Shown one piece after another: positions 1 to 9,419 of a stretch of 64,000 bases of DNA. Source of the DNA: Hydrocarboniphaga effusa AP103 (GTDB lineage: Bacteria > Pseudomonadota > Gammaproteobacteria > Nevskiales > Nevskiaceae); assembly GCF_000271305.1 (NCBI RefSeq), contig NZ_AKGD01000001.1:1922001-1986000 (forward strand), read 5' to 3'. The notes below the pieces were generated by a model. That model made no database searches. It saw nothing but the letters and a program-made list of their open reading frames with translations, and was not told where the DNA came from. The position numbers and the translations under genes were made by a program. Position 1 is the stretch's first letter. Every line of letters begins with the position of its first letter.

Positions 1-214
1 GCTGAACCAGGCGATCCAGTTCCACGAGGCGATCGGCCTGACCGGCATCGCCGTGACCAAGCTCGACGGCACCGCCAAGGGCGGCATCCTGCTCGCGATC
101 GCCCGGCGCATGGCGCTGCCGATCCGCTACGTGGGCCTGGGCGAGGCGGTCGACGACCTCGAAGTCTTCGACGCCGAAATCTACGTCGAGTCGCTGATCG
201 GTTCGTCCACCTGA
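1..214 (+). CDS. ftsY: FtsY, signal recognition particle receptor (C-terminal end only)
   Basis: Only the last 70 codons are in the window; the reading frame begins at base 2. FtsY is the membrane-associated GTPase that docks SRP-ribosome complexes at the translocon. The fragment carries the G4 guanine-specificity motif TKLDGTAKGG and the conserved C-terminal stretch YVGLGEAVDDLEVF, which separate SRP-type GTPases from other P-loop proteins. It stops 14 bases before ftsE, giving the classical ftsY-ftsE-ftsX order. The length of the N-terminal acidic domain cannot be judged here. Confidence 0.9.
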   Translation, partial: LNQAIQFHEAIGLTGIAVTKLDGTAKGGILLAIARRMALPIRYVGLGEAVDDLEVFDAEIYVESLIGSST

Positions 215-228
215 GAGGGCAGGCTTCG

Positions 229-990
229 ATGAGCGCTCCCAAGTCCAGTAGCGGGTCCAGCAGCGCGCCCGGCAACCCGGCGCTGATCCAGTTCTCGCAG
301 GTCAGCCACCGCTATCCGGGCGGGCGCGACGTGCTGTCGGACATCAACCTGGCGATCCATCCGGGCGAGATGGCCTTCGTCACCGGCTCGTCGGGGGCGG
401 GCAAATCGACCCTGTTGCGCCTGATCGCCCTGCTGTCGCGGCCCAGCCGCGGGCAGATCGTGGTCGGCGGCAACAATCTCTCGCACATCCGCAGCCGGCA
501 GGTCGCGGCCTACCGGCAGCAGATCGGGATCATCTTCCAGAACTTCAACCTGCTCTACGACCGCAGCGTGTTCGACAACGTGGCGCTGCCGCTGGTCATT
601 CGCGGGCATGCGCACGAGGACATCGGCCGCAAGGTCCGCGCCGCACTCGATACCGTCGGCCTGCTCAACCGCGAGCGCTCGATGCCGCTGACGCTCTCGG
701 GCGGCGAACAGCAGCGCGTCGGCATCGCCCGCGCAGTGGTCACCAAGCCGCGCCTGCTGCTGGCCGACGAGCCCACCGGCAACCTCGATCCGGTGATGGC
801 CTGGGACGTCATGAAGCTGTTCGAGCGCTTCAACCAGGTGGGCGTCAGCGTGCTCGTGGCGACCCATGCGATCGACCTCGTCGAGGCGCTCGGCAAGCGC
901 GTGATCCACCTCGAAGGCGGGCGCATCGTCGACAAGCGGCCGACCGCCGCGTCCAAGGTCGCCGATGCCGACGCCAAGGAGAGCCACTGA
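229..990 (+). CDS. ftsE: FtsE, cell-division ABC ATPase
   Basis: 253 residues. Cytoplasmic ATPase of the FtsEX complex, which in the family activates periplasmic murein hydrolases (through EnvC) during septation. Walker A GSSGAGKST is at 53-61, the Q-loop Gln near 104, the ABC signature LSGGEQQ at 156-162, and Walker B LLLADEP around 177-182 followed by the D-loop. It is longer than the usual 220-230 residues because of a Ser/Ala/Pro-rich N-terminal extension of about 20 residues. A later start is possible, but no better start codon is evident. It overlaps ftsX by one base (TGATG), implying translational coupling. Confidence 0.95.
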   Translation: MSAPKSSSGSSSAPGNPALIQFSQVSHRYPGGRDVLSDINLAIHPGEMAFVTGSSGAGKSTLLRLIALLSRPSRGQIVVGGNNLSHIRSRQVAAYRQQIGIIFQNFNLLYDRSVFDNVALPLVIRGHAHEDIGRKVRAALDTVGLLNRERSMPLTLSGGEQQRVGIARAVVTKPRLLLADEPTGNLDPVMAWDVMKLFERFNQVGVSVLVATHAIDLVEALGKRVIHLEGGRIVDKRPTAASKVADADAKESH

Positions 991-1940
991 TGGCCAAGGC
1001 CACGGGTGACGATCCACGTCCTGGCGCGTTCGCGCGCTTTACCCAGGAGCACGCGCGGGTGTTCTTCTTTTCGCTCGGCAAGCTCGTCAACGCACCGGGC
1101 AGCACGCTGTTCACGGCGATCGTGATCGGTATCGCGCTGGCGCTGCCGGCGAGCCTGTCGCTGATGGTCAGCAACTTCCAGCGGCTGACCTACAGCTGGC
1201 AGGGTTCGCTGCAGATGTCCTTGTTCCTGAAAGACGAAGTCGACGAGGCGCGCGGCCAGAGCCTGGCCCGCGAGCTCGCCAAGCGCGACGGGGTGAAAGC
1301 CACGCAGTACCTCTCGCGCGAGCAGTCGGCCAGCGAGTTTCGCGAGTATTCGGGCTTCGGCGAGGCGCTCGACATCCTCGACCACAATCCGCTGCCGGCG
1401 GTGATCGTGGTGGTGCCGCTGCCGGGCCGCAGCGCCGACGACACCAAGGCGCTCGGCGAGACGCTCGGCCAGCTACCCGAAGTCGAGCTCGCGCAAATGG
1501 ACCAGCACTGGCTCGAGCGGCTCGAATCGATCCTGCAGATCCTCGAACGCCTGGGCCTGCTGGTCGCCGCCCTGCTCGGAGCGGCCGTGCTCGTGATCGT
1601 CGGCAACACGCTGCGACTCGACATCGAGGCCCGGCGCGACGAGATCATCTGCATGAAGCTGCTCGGCGCGCCGGACAGCTTCATCCGCCGGCCGTTTCTC
1701 TATGGCGGTTGCTGGCTCGGCCTGCTCGGCGGCTGGGTGGCCCTGCTGCTGCTGGCGCTGGGGCTGGCCGTGCTCGATCCGCCGGCCCTCGACCTGGCCG
1801 CGCTCTACGGCAGCGATTTCCGCATCGACGGGCCGTCGACCGCCGTGGTCGCCGCGATCGTCGCAGGCGGCGTGCTGCTGGGCTGGATCGGCGCCTGGTG
1901 GACGGTATCGCGCCACCTGGGCGCGATCGAACCGGTTTAA
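990..1940 (+). CDS. ftsX: FtsX, cell-division ABC permease
   Basis: 316 residues. Membrane partner of FtsE. The visible layout is that of FtsX: a cytoplasmic N-terminus, a first membrane segment at about 35-58, a periplasmic domain with conserved features such as YLSREQ and a DILDHNPLPAVIVV stretch, then three further membrane segments (about 185-210, 235-260 and 285-310). The family transmits FtsE ATP hydrolysis to septal amidase activators. The start ATG shares its A with the ftsE stop codon. This is the last gene of the ftsY-ftsE-ftsX unit; the next gene is convergent. Confidence 0.94.
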   Translation: MAKATGDDPRPGAFARFTQEHARVFFFSLGKLVNAPGSTLFTAIVIGIALALPASLSLMVSNFQRLTYSWQGSLQMSLFLKDEVDEARGQSLARELAKRDGVKATQYLSREQSASEFREYSGFGEALDILDHNPLPAVIVVVPLPGRSADDTKALGETLGQLPEVELAQMDQHWLERLESILQILERLGLLVAALLGAAVLVIVGNTLRLDIEARRDEIICMKLLGAPDSFIRRPFLYGGCWLGLLGGWVALLLLALGLAVLDPPALDLAALYGSDFRIDGPSTAVVAAIVAGGVLLGWIGAWWTVSRHLGAIEPV

Positions 1941-1943
1941 GCG

Positions 1944-2059
1944 CCCAGCATCCCTCTCCCTGCGGGTGAGGGACCGAGGGTGAGGGACCCTCCGCGATGG
2001 ACCAGGCCCGGCCGTGCCGGCACGCCCCTCACTCCTGCCCCTCTCCCGGAGGGGGTCGA
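1944..2059. repeat. Intergenic repeats of the CCCTCTCCC / GGTGAGGG type
   Basis: The gap between the convergent ftsX and esterase genes is filled by short G/C-rich inverted pieces (CCCTCTCCCTGCGGGTGAGGG and CCCCTCTCCCGGAGGGG). Such modules are common in intergenic regions of Lysobacterales. Related wording recurs near 18244-18268. They can fold into hairpins and may act as terminators for both flanking genes. No coding signal was seen here. Confidence 0.45.
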
Positions 2060-2069
2060 AGCCCTGCCC

Positions 2070-3233
2070 TCAATTCCCCGCCGCCTCGACCATGAGGTCG
2101 TAGCCCTGGATCGTGGCGTCGAAGTTCTGGGTCTTGAAACCGAGCAGGCCGAGTGTGATCTCGTTGGTGCTCGCCGCCTGCCCGGGCCAGTTGTGGCCGC
2201 CGTCGGTGACGGTCGCCAGGTAGTGCCGCCGGGCGTTCGAGCAGCTCGCCGAGTAACGCACGGTGACCGGCAGGCTCGAACTGACCTGTCTGAGCTGCAC
2301 GCTGCCGTCGCTGCCGCTGCAGCGCGACAGGCCCTCGAACAGCGCGTGGATCTGCGGGACCGACATGGTCAGCGAAAGCAGGCCCTCATATGGATTCAAC
2401 ACGTCGCTGGTGCCGTGCACGATCACCGAGCCCGGCACCTGGCCGGCGCTGCACAGCGCGCGCGTTCCGGAGCTCATCGAGCCCGCCACCGCCATGAAGG
2501 CCGCGACCGGCTGGCTCGCGGTGCAGGCGTAGTCATAGGCCATCGAAGCTCCGTTCGAAAGCCCGGCCACGTAGAGCGGCAGCGAAGAGGCCGACAGCCG
2601 ACCACGTGCATTGGCGACCACGCCGTCGAGAAAGCGCACGTAGTCGGCGACCGGCTCGATTTCGGGCCGGAACGGCCAGCTCGACCCGAGATTGCTGCCG
2701 AGCAGCCCATTGGGAGCCTGCGGCACGACGATGGCGACGCGCCGGGCCTTGGCGAGTTCCTGCAGGCGCACCACGTTGGTAAAGGTGCCGGTGCGCGAGC
2801 CCAGGTAATGCAGCGCCAGATAGATGGCCTCGGGAGCTTCGGGGCCCTTGATCAGCAGGTAGCTCGACTGCATGCCGGCCGCCTGCACCGAATGCTCGGC
2901 GATGCTCACGCCCGCGCAGGGCAGCGGATCGGAGGATAGGTAGCGCAGGCTGTTTTCCTCGGGCAGCGCGCAATACGTGCCCGTGGCCGGCCGGCAGTTG
3001 CCGCCGGCCTTGGCCTGTTCGACGCTGAACCGGGACGAGCAGGACACGCTGCCCGGCGGCTCGGGTTCGGGCTGAGGATCAGGATCAGGATCGGGCTCGG
3101 GCTCGGGATCGGGGGTCGGCGTGGTGCCCGGATCGGGCGTGGTCGGCTGGCCCGGGCCGTCGTCGGTCGACGACGATCCCCCGCCGCAGGCGGCCAGCAG
3201 CAGTACCAGGCCGGCCATCAAAAGCTGTCGCAT
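2070..3233 (-). CDS. Lipoprotein alpha/beta-hydrolase of the LpqC / PHB-depolymerase family
   Basis: 387 residues, starting at the ATG that begins a lipoprotein signal (MRQLLMAGLVLLLAAC; Cys16 is the lipid-anchored residue). A linker of Pro-Asp/Pro-Glu repeats (about 30-62) leads to an esterase domain. The nucleophile motif is GLSNG (Ser226), followed by HGTSD with the probable catalytic Asp and DGGHNWPG with the catalytic His near the C-terminus. This is the pattern of COG3509 enzymes: feruloyl esterase, PHB depolymerase and LpqC. Substrate cannot be deduced; an ester of a polymer outside the cytoplasm is likely. An apparent 82-residue upstream extension is Arg-rich and rejected. Convergent with ftsX. 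Confidence 0.8.
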   Translation of the reverse strand: MRQLLMAGLVLLLAACGGGSSSTDDGPGQPTTPDPGTTPTPDPEPEPDPDPDPQPEPEPPGSVSCSSRFSVEQAKAGGNCRPATGTYCALPEENSLRYLSSDPLPCAGVSIAEHSVQAAGMQSSYLLIKGPEAPEAIYLALHYLGSRTGTFTNVVRLQELAKARRVAIVVPQAPNGLLGSNLGSSWPFRPEIEPVADYVRFLDGVVANARGRLSASSLPLYVAGLSNGASMAYDYACTASQPVAAFMAVAGSMSSGTRALCSAGQVPGSVIVHGTSDVLNPYEGLLSLTMSVPQIHALFEGLSRCSGSDGSVQLRQVSSSLPVTVRYSASCSNARRHYLATVTDGGHNWPGQAASTNEITLGLLGFKTQNFDATIQGYDLMVEAAGN

Positions 3234-3327
3234 GACTCTCCCCTCAGTTCGAACCGTCGGTGAGGCTTCATCCCGACGTGCCGCCAAGCTAATCGGTAAT
3301 GTCGCGAGCCCAGCGACTCCCCAAATG

Positions 3328-3354
3328 AAAAAGGGCCGGCGGAGCCGGCCCTTT
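3328..3354 (-). terminator. Rho-independent terminator of the cytochrome c pair
   Basis: A perfect 8-bp stem GGGCCGGC / GCCGGCCC with a 3-base loop. On the minus strand it is followed by CTTTTTC. It sits about a dozen bases beyond the stop of the cytochrome gene ending at 3367. Confidence 0.8.
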
Positions 3355-3366
3355 CGATCGCAGCAA

Positions 3367-3762
3367 CTACTTGGCCTGATCCGGCGATTGCGCCGACGCA
3401 CCCGACTTCGGCAGCGTAATCGTGTACAGCGGACTTTCCTGCTGCGAGAAGTAGTGCGCGAGCGCCTTGATGTCGGCATCCGACAGGTTGGCGACCTGCG
3501 CCTTCATGACCGCATTGCTGCGCACGCCCGAGCGGTAGTCCTTGAGCGCATGCTCGATGTAGTTGGTGTGCTGGCCGGCGAGCACCGGGTAGCTGCCGAG
3601 AATCGGCTTGGCGCCGTGCTCACCGTGGCAGGACTGGCAGACCGGCAGCAGCTGGTCGAGCTTGGAGTCGCCTCCAGCGGCTTCATGGCCATGCTCTTCG
3701 GCGAAAGCGGGAGCGGAGGCGCCGAGCGCCAGCGCGAGCAGGACGAGGGATTTCTTCACAAG
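3367..3762 (-). CDS. Periplasmic monohaem cytochrome c (c4-half type)
   Basis: 131 residues from the GTG at 3762, chosen because AAAGG lies 7 bases before it and it opens directly into a signal peptide (VKKSLVLLALALGASAPAFA). The ATG at 3786 would add eight residues. A His-rich mature N-terminus precedes a single haem site CQSCH, and a distal Met follows in NAVMKAQ. The downstream segment LSDADIKALAHYFSQQ matches one half of a dihaem cytochrome c4. Likely soluble electron carrier to a terminal oxidase. It lies 33 bases after the related gene at 3796, probably co-transcribed. Confidence 0.85.
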   Translation of the reverse strand, partial: LVKKSLVLLALALGASAPAFAEEHGHEAAGGDSKLDQLLPVCQSCHGEHGAKPILGSYPVLAGQHTNYIEHALKDYRSGVRSNAVMKAQVANLSDADIKALAHYFSQQESPLYTITLPKSGASAQSPDQAK

Positions 3763-3795
3763 CGGGCCTTTGTCAAACGTGCGCATGGGTCGCTC

Positions 3796-4140
3796 TTACT
3801 TGCCGGTCGGATGCCGCGGAGCGGCGGTCAGGAAGGCGGCGATGTCTTCCATGTCCTGGTCGGTCATGCTCGCGGCCTGGGCATGCATCGTCGGATGCTT
3901 GCGCTCGCCGGAGCGATAGGCCTTCAGCGCGGTGACGATGTACTCGGCGGACTGCCCCCCGATCTTCGGCACGCGATACGTCGGGTAGGCATTGGTGTAA
4001 TACGGAATGCCGTGGCAACCGATGCAGGTATCGGCCTTGTTGCGGCCCTCGGTGGCGTCACCGGCTGCCGAAGCAGACAGGGTCGCACACAGGCTGGCCA
4101 CAGCGGCGAGGGCGTAAGCGCCCTGACGCACGAATTTCAT
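3796..4140 (-). CDS. Periplasmic monohaem cytochrome c (c4-half type)
   Basis: 114 residues with a Sec signal peptide (about 1-26, ending SASA-A) and one haem-binding site CIGCH. A Met in KHPTMHAQA is the probable axial ligand, and a C-terminal helix follows (TDQDMEDIAAFLTA). The sequence resembles a single lobe of cytochrome c4. Together with the next gene it looks like a c4 split into two polypeptides, each with one haem. First gene of the two-gene minus-strand unit that ends at the 3328-3354 terminator. The partner oxidase is not in the window. Confidence 0.85.
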   Translation of the reverse strand: MKFVRQGAYALAAVASLCATLSASAAGDATEGRNKADTCIGCHGIPYYTNAYPTYRVPKIGGQSAEYIVTALKAYRSGERKHPTMHAQAASMTDQDMEDIAAFLTAAPRHPTGK

Positions 4141-4406
4141 ACCGTCGACTCCCAGACGTGCAGAAACTAAAGATGGGCTGGCAAATGGCGCGCGTCCGAA
4201 GTGGGTACCGGGCGGCGCGTAAGAAGCGAAATTGTCGGGGATTCAGGCGGCTGGGTCAACGAATCATCGGCCGCGCCGGGCCGGCGCATGGCGTTGCTAT
4301 AGTGCGTCGGCGGAGCCGTGACGACGGCCCCGCCTGCAGGCCGATTCGGCCGATCTGTTATTCGGCCGTCAACTTTGAAACTTTAATCGATCAATCATCA
4401 CACTGC

Positions 4407-5948
4407 ATGGTCCAGCCCGCGAACCCTTCCTCCGCCTTTGCCAGCGCAACCACGGTCGCGGCGGTGGACCTGGGCTCGAACAGTTTCCACATGATGGTGG
4501 CGCGCTCGGCCGGCAAGGAGCTGCAGGTGGTCGACCGCCTGCGCGAGTCGGTGCGCCTGGCCGCCGGGCTCAACGAACAGCGCCGGCTCAGCAACGAAGT
4601 CGCCGCCCGCGCTCTGTCCTGCCTGCAGCGCTTCGGCCAGCGGCTCGCCGTGGTTCCGCCCGGCCGGGTTCGCGCGGTCGGAACCAACACCATGCGCCGG
4701 CTCAGCGAGGGCAGCTCCGGGGCCGACAGTTTCCTGTCCCGCGCCGAGCAGGCGCTCGGTCACCAGATCGAAATCATCTCGGGCGTCGAAGAGGCGCGTC
4801 TGGTCTACGGCGGGGTCGTCCACGGCATGGGCGGAGCCGAAAACCAGCGCCGGCTCGTGGTCGACATCGGCGGGGGCAGCACCGAGCTCATCATCGGCCG
4901 AGGTTCGCAGCCGCTGCTGATGGAATCGGTCGGCATGGGCTGTGTGGTGCACCAGGGCCGTTTCTTCGCCGACGGCGAAATCACGCGCGCGCGATTTCGC
5001 CAGGCCCGCCTCGCGGCCCGTGTCGAGCTCGAATTCCTCGAGCATCGCTATCGCCGCCAGGGCTGGGATCTGGCGATCGGGGCCAGCGGCACCGTGCGCG
5101 GGGTCTGGCGGGTGATGCGCGAGCAGGGCTGGACCGACGACCTGATCACGCGTGACGGTCTCGAAAAGACCATCGACCTGGTGATCGCGCGCGGCCATGT
5201 CTCGAGAATCGATTTTCCTGCTCTGCGCGAAGATCGCCGGCCGGTGTTCGCGGGTGGGCTCGCGGTGCTCGCCGGCGTGTTCGACGCGCTCGATCTGCAA
5301 CGCATGCAGACCTCCGACCGCGCGCTGCGCGAAGGCCTGGTCTACGACCTGCTCGGCCGCCTGTCCGATCACGACGTGCGCGACGAGTCGGTGGAGGCCA
5401 TGGCGAGCCGCTACGGGGTCGACACCGCGCATGCGCAGGCGGTGGCCGAGACCGCACAGAAGTTGCTCGACCAGCTCGGCGACGGCTGGCAGCTCGACCG
5501 CAAGGCTTCGGCGACGCTGCTGAACTGGGCCGCGCAGCTGCACGAGATCGGCCTGGTGATCGCGCACTCGTCGTACCAGAAGCACGGCGAATACATCCTG
5601 CGGCATGCCGATCTGCAGGGCTTCTCGCAGACCGACCAGAAGCTGCTCGCCGCGCTCGTGCGCCTGCATCGCAGCAAGTTCAACGCGGGCGTGCTGACCG
5701 AGTTCGGCGAGGACACCGGCGAGACCATTCGCAAGCTCGCGATCCTGCTCCGCCTGTCGGCCCTGCTGCATCGCAGCCGGGTGCCGGGCCTGCAGGTTCC
5801 GGTCAAGGCCAAGCCGAGCAACGGCAGGCGCGGAATCGATCTCGAGTTCCCGCGCCATTGGCTGGCCCAGCATCCGCTGACCCAGGCCGACCTCGAGCAG
5901 GAAGCCGACTATCTGAAATCCGCGGACGTTCGCCTGCGCTATTCCTGA
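4407..5948 (+). CDS. ppx: Exopolyphosphatase (Ppx/GppA family)
   Basis: 513 residues, the same length as typical Ppx. ASKHA-fold phosphatase that releases terminal phosphate from polyphosphate; GppA paralogues act on pppGpp. The first phosphate motif AAVDLGSNSFHMMV is at 18-31, a catalytic-Glu region (GVEEARLVYGGV) near 126-138, and the second phosphate loop VVDIGGGSTEL near 151-161. A C-terminal HD-like domain has QLHEIGLVIAHSSYQKHGEY. The ATG at 4407 is chosen since homologues start just before the first motif; an 83-residue upstream extension looks non-coding. The length favours Ppx over GppA, but substrate is an inference. Confidence 0.88.
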   Translation: MVQPANPSSAFASATTVAAVDLGSNSFHMMVARSAGKELQVVDRLRESVRLAAGLNEQRRLSNEVAARALSCLQRFGQRLAVVPPGRVRAVGTNTMRRLSEGSSGADSFLSRAEQALGHQIEIISGVEEARLVYGGVVHGMGGAENQRRLVVDIGGGSTELIIGRGSQPLLMESVGMGCVVHQGRFFADGEITRARFRQARLAARVELEFLEHRYRRQGWDLAIGASGTVRGVWRVMREQGWTDDLITRDGLEKTIDLVIARGHVSRIDFPALREDRRPVFAGGLAVLAGVFDALDLQRMQTSDRALREGLVYDLLGRLSDHDVRDESVEAMASRYGVDTAHAQAVAETAQKLLDQLGDGWQLDRKASATLLNWAAQLHEIGLVIAHSSYQKHGEYILRHADLQGFSQTDQKLLAALVRLHRSKFNAGVLTEFGEDTGETIRKLAILLRLSALLHRSRVPGLQVPVKAKPSNGRRGIDLEFPRHWLAQHPLTQADLEQEADYLKSADVRLRYS

Positions 5949-5977
5949 GCCCGGCGCCCAGCGGCTAGAGTGCGGCC

Positions 5978-6541
5978 ATGCGCGCGCTCCCACTTCTGCT
6001 GCTGACCTCGTTCCTGTTGCCGGGCCTGCCGGCGGCGGCCGAGGTCTATCGCTGGACCGATGCCAACGGGGTCGTGCACTACGGCGACAAGGCGCCCGAT
6101 GCGAAGGCCAAACCCGCCCAGCTGCCGCAGCTGCAGGTGATTCCGGGAACGCCGGCGGCAGCCGCGCCGGGCAAGCCGGCCGGGGCGAGCGACCCGACCG
6201 CCGAACCGGCGCCGGCGGCCGAAAAAAAACCCCGGCTCAGCATCGCCGCTCCGCAGCCCGAGCAGGTGATCCGCGATACCAGCCGCCAATTGTCGGTGCG
6301 TGTGGACCTGCAAAGCCCGCTGCCCGAGGGCGCCGGGCTGATCTACTACCTCGACGGCGTCGCCCAGAACGCCCAGCCGACCCAGGAGCGCGGCCAGATC
6401 ATCGGCAATGTCGATCGCGGATCCCATCTGGTCGACGTCGGCGTGGTCGATCGCAATGGCAAGCTGCTCGTACGGACTCCGCCCGTAATCGTGCACGTCA
6501 TGCCGCCGGCAAGCATTAACGCACCAAATAAGGGCAAATAA
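5978..6541 (+). CDS. DUF4124 periplasmic protein
   Basis: 187 residues with a signal peptide (about 1-21, GLPAAA-E). It is followed directly by the DUF4124 signature VYRWTDANGVVHYGDKAP, a small beta domain found in many proteobacterial exported proteins. A Pro/Ala-rich linker comes next (about 45-85), then a beta-rich domain resembling an Ig-like or fibronectin-like fold (LSVRVDLQSPLPEGAGLIYYLDG). Molecular role unknown. It is encoded just upstream of ntrB, 64 bases away, a neighbourhood I recall from Lysobacterales genomes. Confidence 0.8.
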   Translation: MRALPLLLLTSFLLPGLPAAAEVYRWTDANGVVHYGDKAPDAKAKPAQLPQLQVIPGTPAAAAPGKPAGASDPTAEPAPAAEKKPRLSIAAPQPEQVIRDTSRQLSVRVDLQSPLPEGAGLIYYLDGVAQNAQPTQERGQIIGNVDRGSHLVDVGVVDRNGKLLVRTPPVIVHVMPPASINAPNKGK

Positions 6542-6605
6542 ACGGTCATTTGCGCGCCCTCAGCGCGCACCAGTGGGGTGCGCGGCGCACTATGAGCGCC
6601 CGAGC

Positions 6606-7723
6606 ATGACCTCCAGTGGCCCAGGTTTTGCAACCCGCCGTCCCATGAAGCTCGCGCCCATCAGCCGCAATGCGCCCGCCCAGATCCTGGACGGCCTCAC
6701 CACGGCCGTGATCAGCCTGGACGCCAACTTGCGCGTGGTGTCGATCAATTCCACCGCCGAGACCGTTTTCGGTGTCAGCCGTCGCTATGCGATCGGCGAA
6801 CTCGTTTCGCAGGCGATCCTGCAACTGCAGCCGCATACCTCGCGGCTGCAGGAGGCGATGCGCGCAGGCACCGGCTTCGTCGAACGCGAACTGCAACTGC
6901 GCAAGGCCGGCGACGAGCCGATCACCGTCGATTGCACGGTGACGCCGCTCACGCTCGGCCGCGGCGTCGGCCTGCTGATCGAGATCCTGCCGCTCGACCG
7001 CCACATGCGCATCTCGCGCGACGAGCTCCTGCTCGCCCAGCAGGAGGCCAGCCGCGAGCTGATCCGCAACCTCGCGCACGAGATCAAGAACCCGCTCGGC
7101 GGCATCCGCGGAGCCGCGCAGTTGCTCGAGCGCGATTTCCCCGACAGCGAGCACCGCGAATACACGCGCGTGATCATCCGCGAGGTCGACCGTCTGCAAA
7201 ACCTCGTCAATCGGCTGCTCGGGCCCAACCGGGTTCCGCAGAAGGCGCCCGTCAACGTGCACGAGGTGCTCGAACACGTGCGCCAGCTCGTCGAGGCCGA
7301 AGCGCCCGAGGGCGTCCGCTTCCTGCGTGATTACGATCCCTCGATTCCCGACCTGATCGGTGATCGCGAACAGCTGATCCAGGCCGTGCTCAACATCGTC
7401 CGCAACGCGTTCCAGGCGGTCGATGGCGATGGCTGCATCGCCCTGCGCTCGCGCACCCGCCGCCAGTACACCATCGGCGGCACCCGTCACCGGCTCGTCG
7501 CCCAGATCGACATCGAAGACGACGGCCCCGGAATTCCCCCCTCCATGATCGACAAGATCTTTTATCCCATGGTCACGATGCGCCCTGAAGGCACGGGTCT
7601 TGGCTTGCCGATCTCCCAATATCTCGTGCACACGCACGGTGGTCTGATCGAATGCAAGTCGCGCCCCGGTTCAACCGTTTTCTCGATTTTCCTGCCGCTG
7701 GACAAGCGGGCTGGGGCGATGGC

Positions 7724-7727
<4 letters not shown>
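6606..7727 (+). CDS. glnL: NtrB (GlnL) nitrogen-regulatory sensor kinase
   Basis: 373 residues if the ATG at 6606 is used; GTG 6573 and ATG 6645 are alternatives and none has a strong ribosome site. Soluble kinase/phosphatase of NtrC, controlled in the family by the PII protein. A PAS domain (about 30-130) is followed by the dimerisation/phosphoacceptor motif NLAHEIKNPLGG (His158), an N-box NIVRNAFQAV, and ATP-lid motifs DDGPGIPP and GTGLGLPIS. There are no membrane segments, as expected of NtrB. Its stop overlaps the ntrC start as ATGA. Confidence 0.93.
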
Positions 7728-9214
<1,487 letters not shown>

Positions 9215-9242
9215 GCGCCTCCACACTCACTCTTTCACTCAA

Positions 9243-9275
9243 CGAAAAGGCCGCCCTCGAAGGGCGGCCTTTTCG
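9243..9275. terminator. Bidirectional terminator after ntrC
   Basis: A 15-bp perfect stem (CGAAAAGGCCGCCCT and its complement) with a CGA loop and A/T runs on both sides. It could end ntrBC on the plus strand; exaC readthrough from the minus strand would meet it 145 bases after its stop. Confidence 0.85.
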
Positions 9276-9309
9276 TTTGAAGCACCAGCAAAGCCGAATC
9301 AGCGTTGTG

Positions 9310-9415
9310 AGCGAAGGTAGATCGCGTCAGGCCGGAGCGCAGAAACCGGAGCGTGCTCAAAGCACGTGAGGATTTCGAGCGCCGCCCTGGCGCGATCCAC
9401 CGAGCGCAGCGGCTG
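9310..9415. repeat. Dispersed intergenic repeat, copy 1
   Basis: This segment contains blocks GAAACCGGAGCGTGC, ATTTCGAGCGCCG and CTGGCGC. They match in order and spacing a second segment at about 60415-60500 (GAAAGCGGAGCATGC, ATTTCGAGCCCCG, CCGGCGC). Both copies lie beside the 3' end of a minus-strand gene. No reading frame is recognisable, so it looks like a non-coding interspersed element. Confidence 0.5.
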
Positions 9416-9419
9416 ATTC

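Noticed and set aside
6573..6605. GTG at 6573 as the ntrB start
   Set aside because: It adds 11 residues of no family character and has no better ribosome site than ATG 6606; kept only as an alternative.
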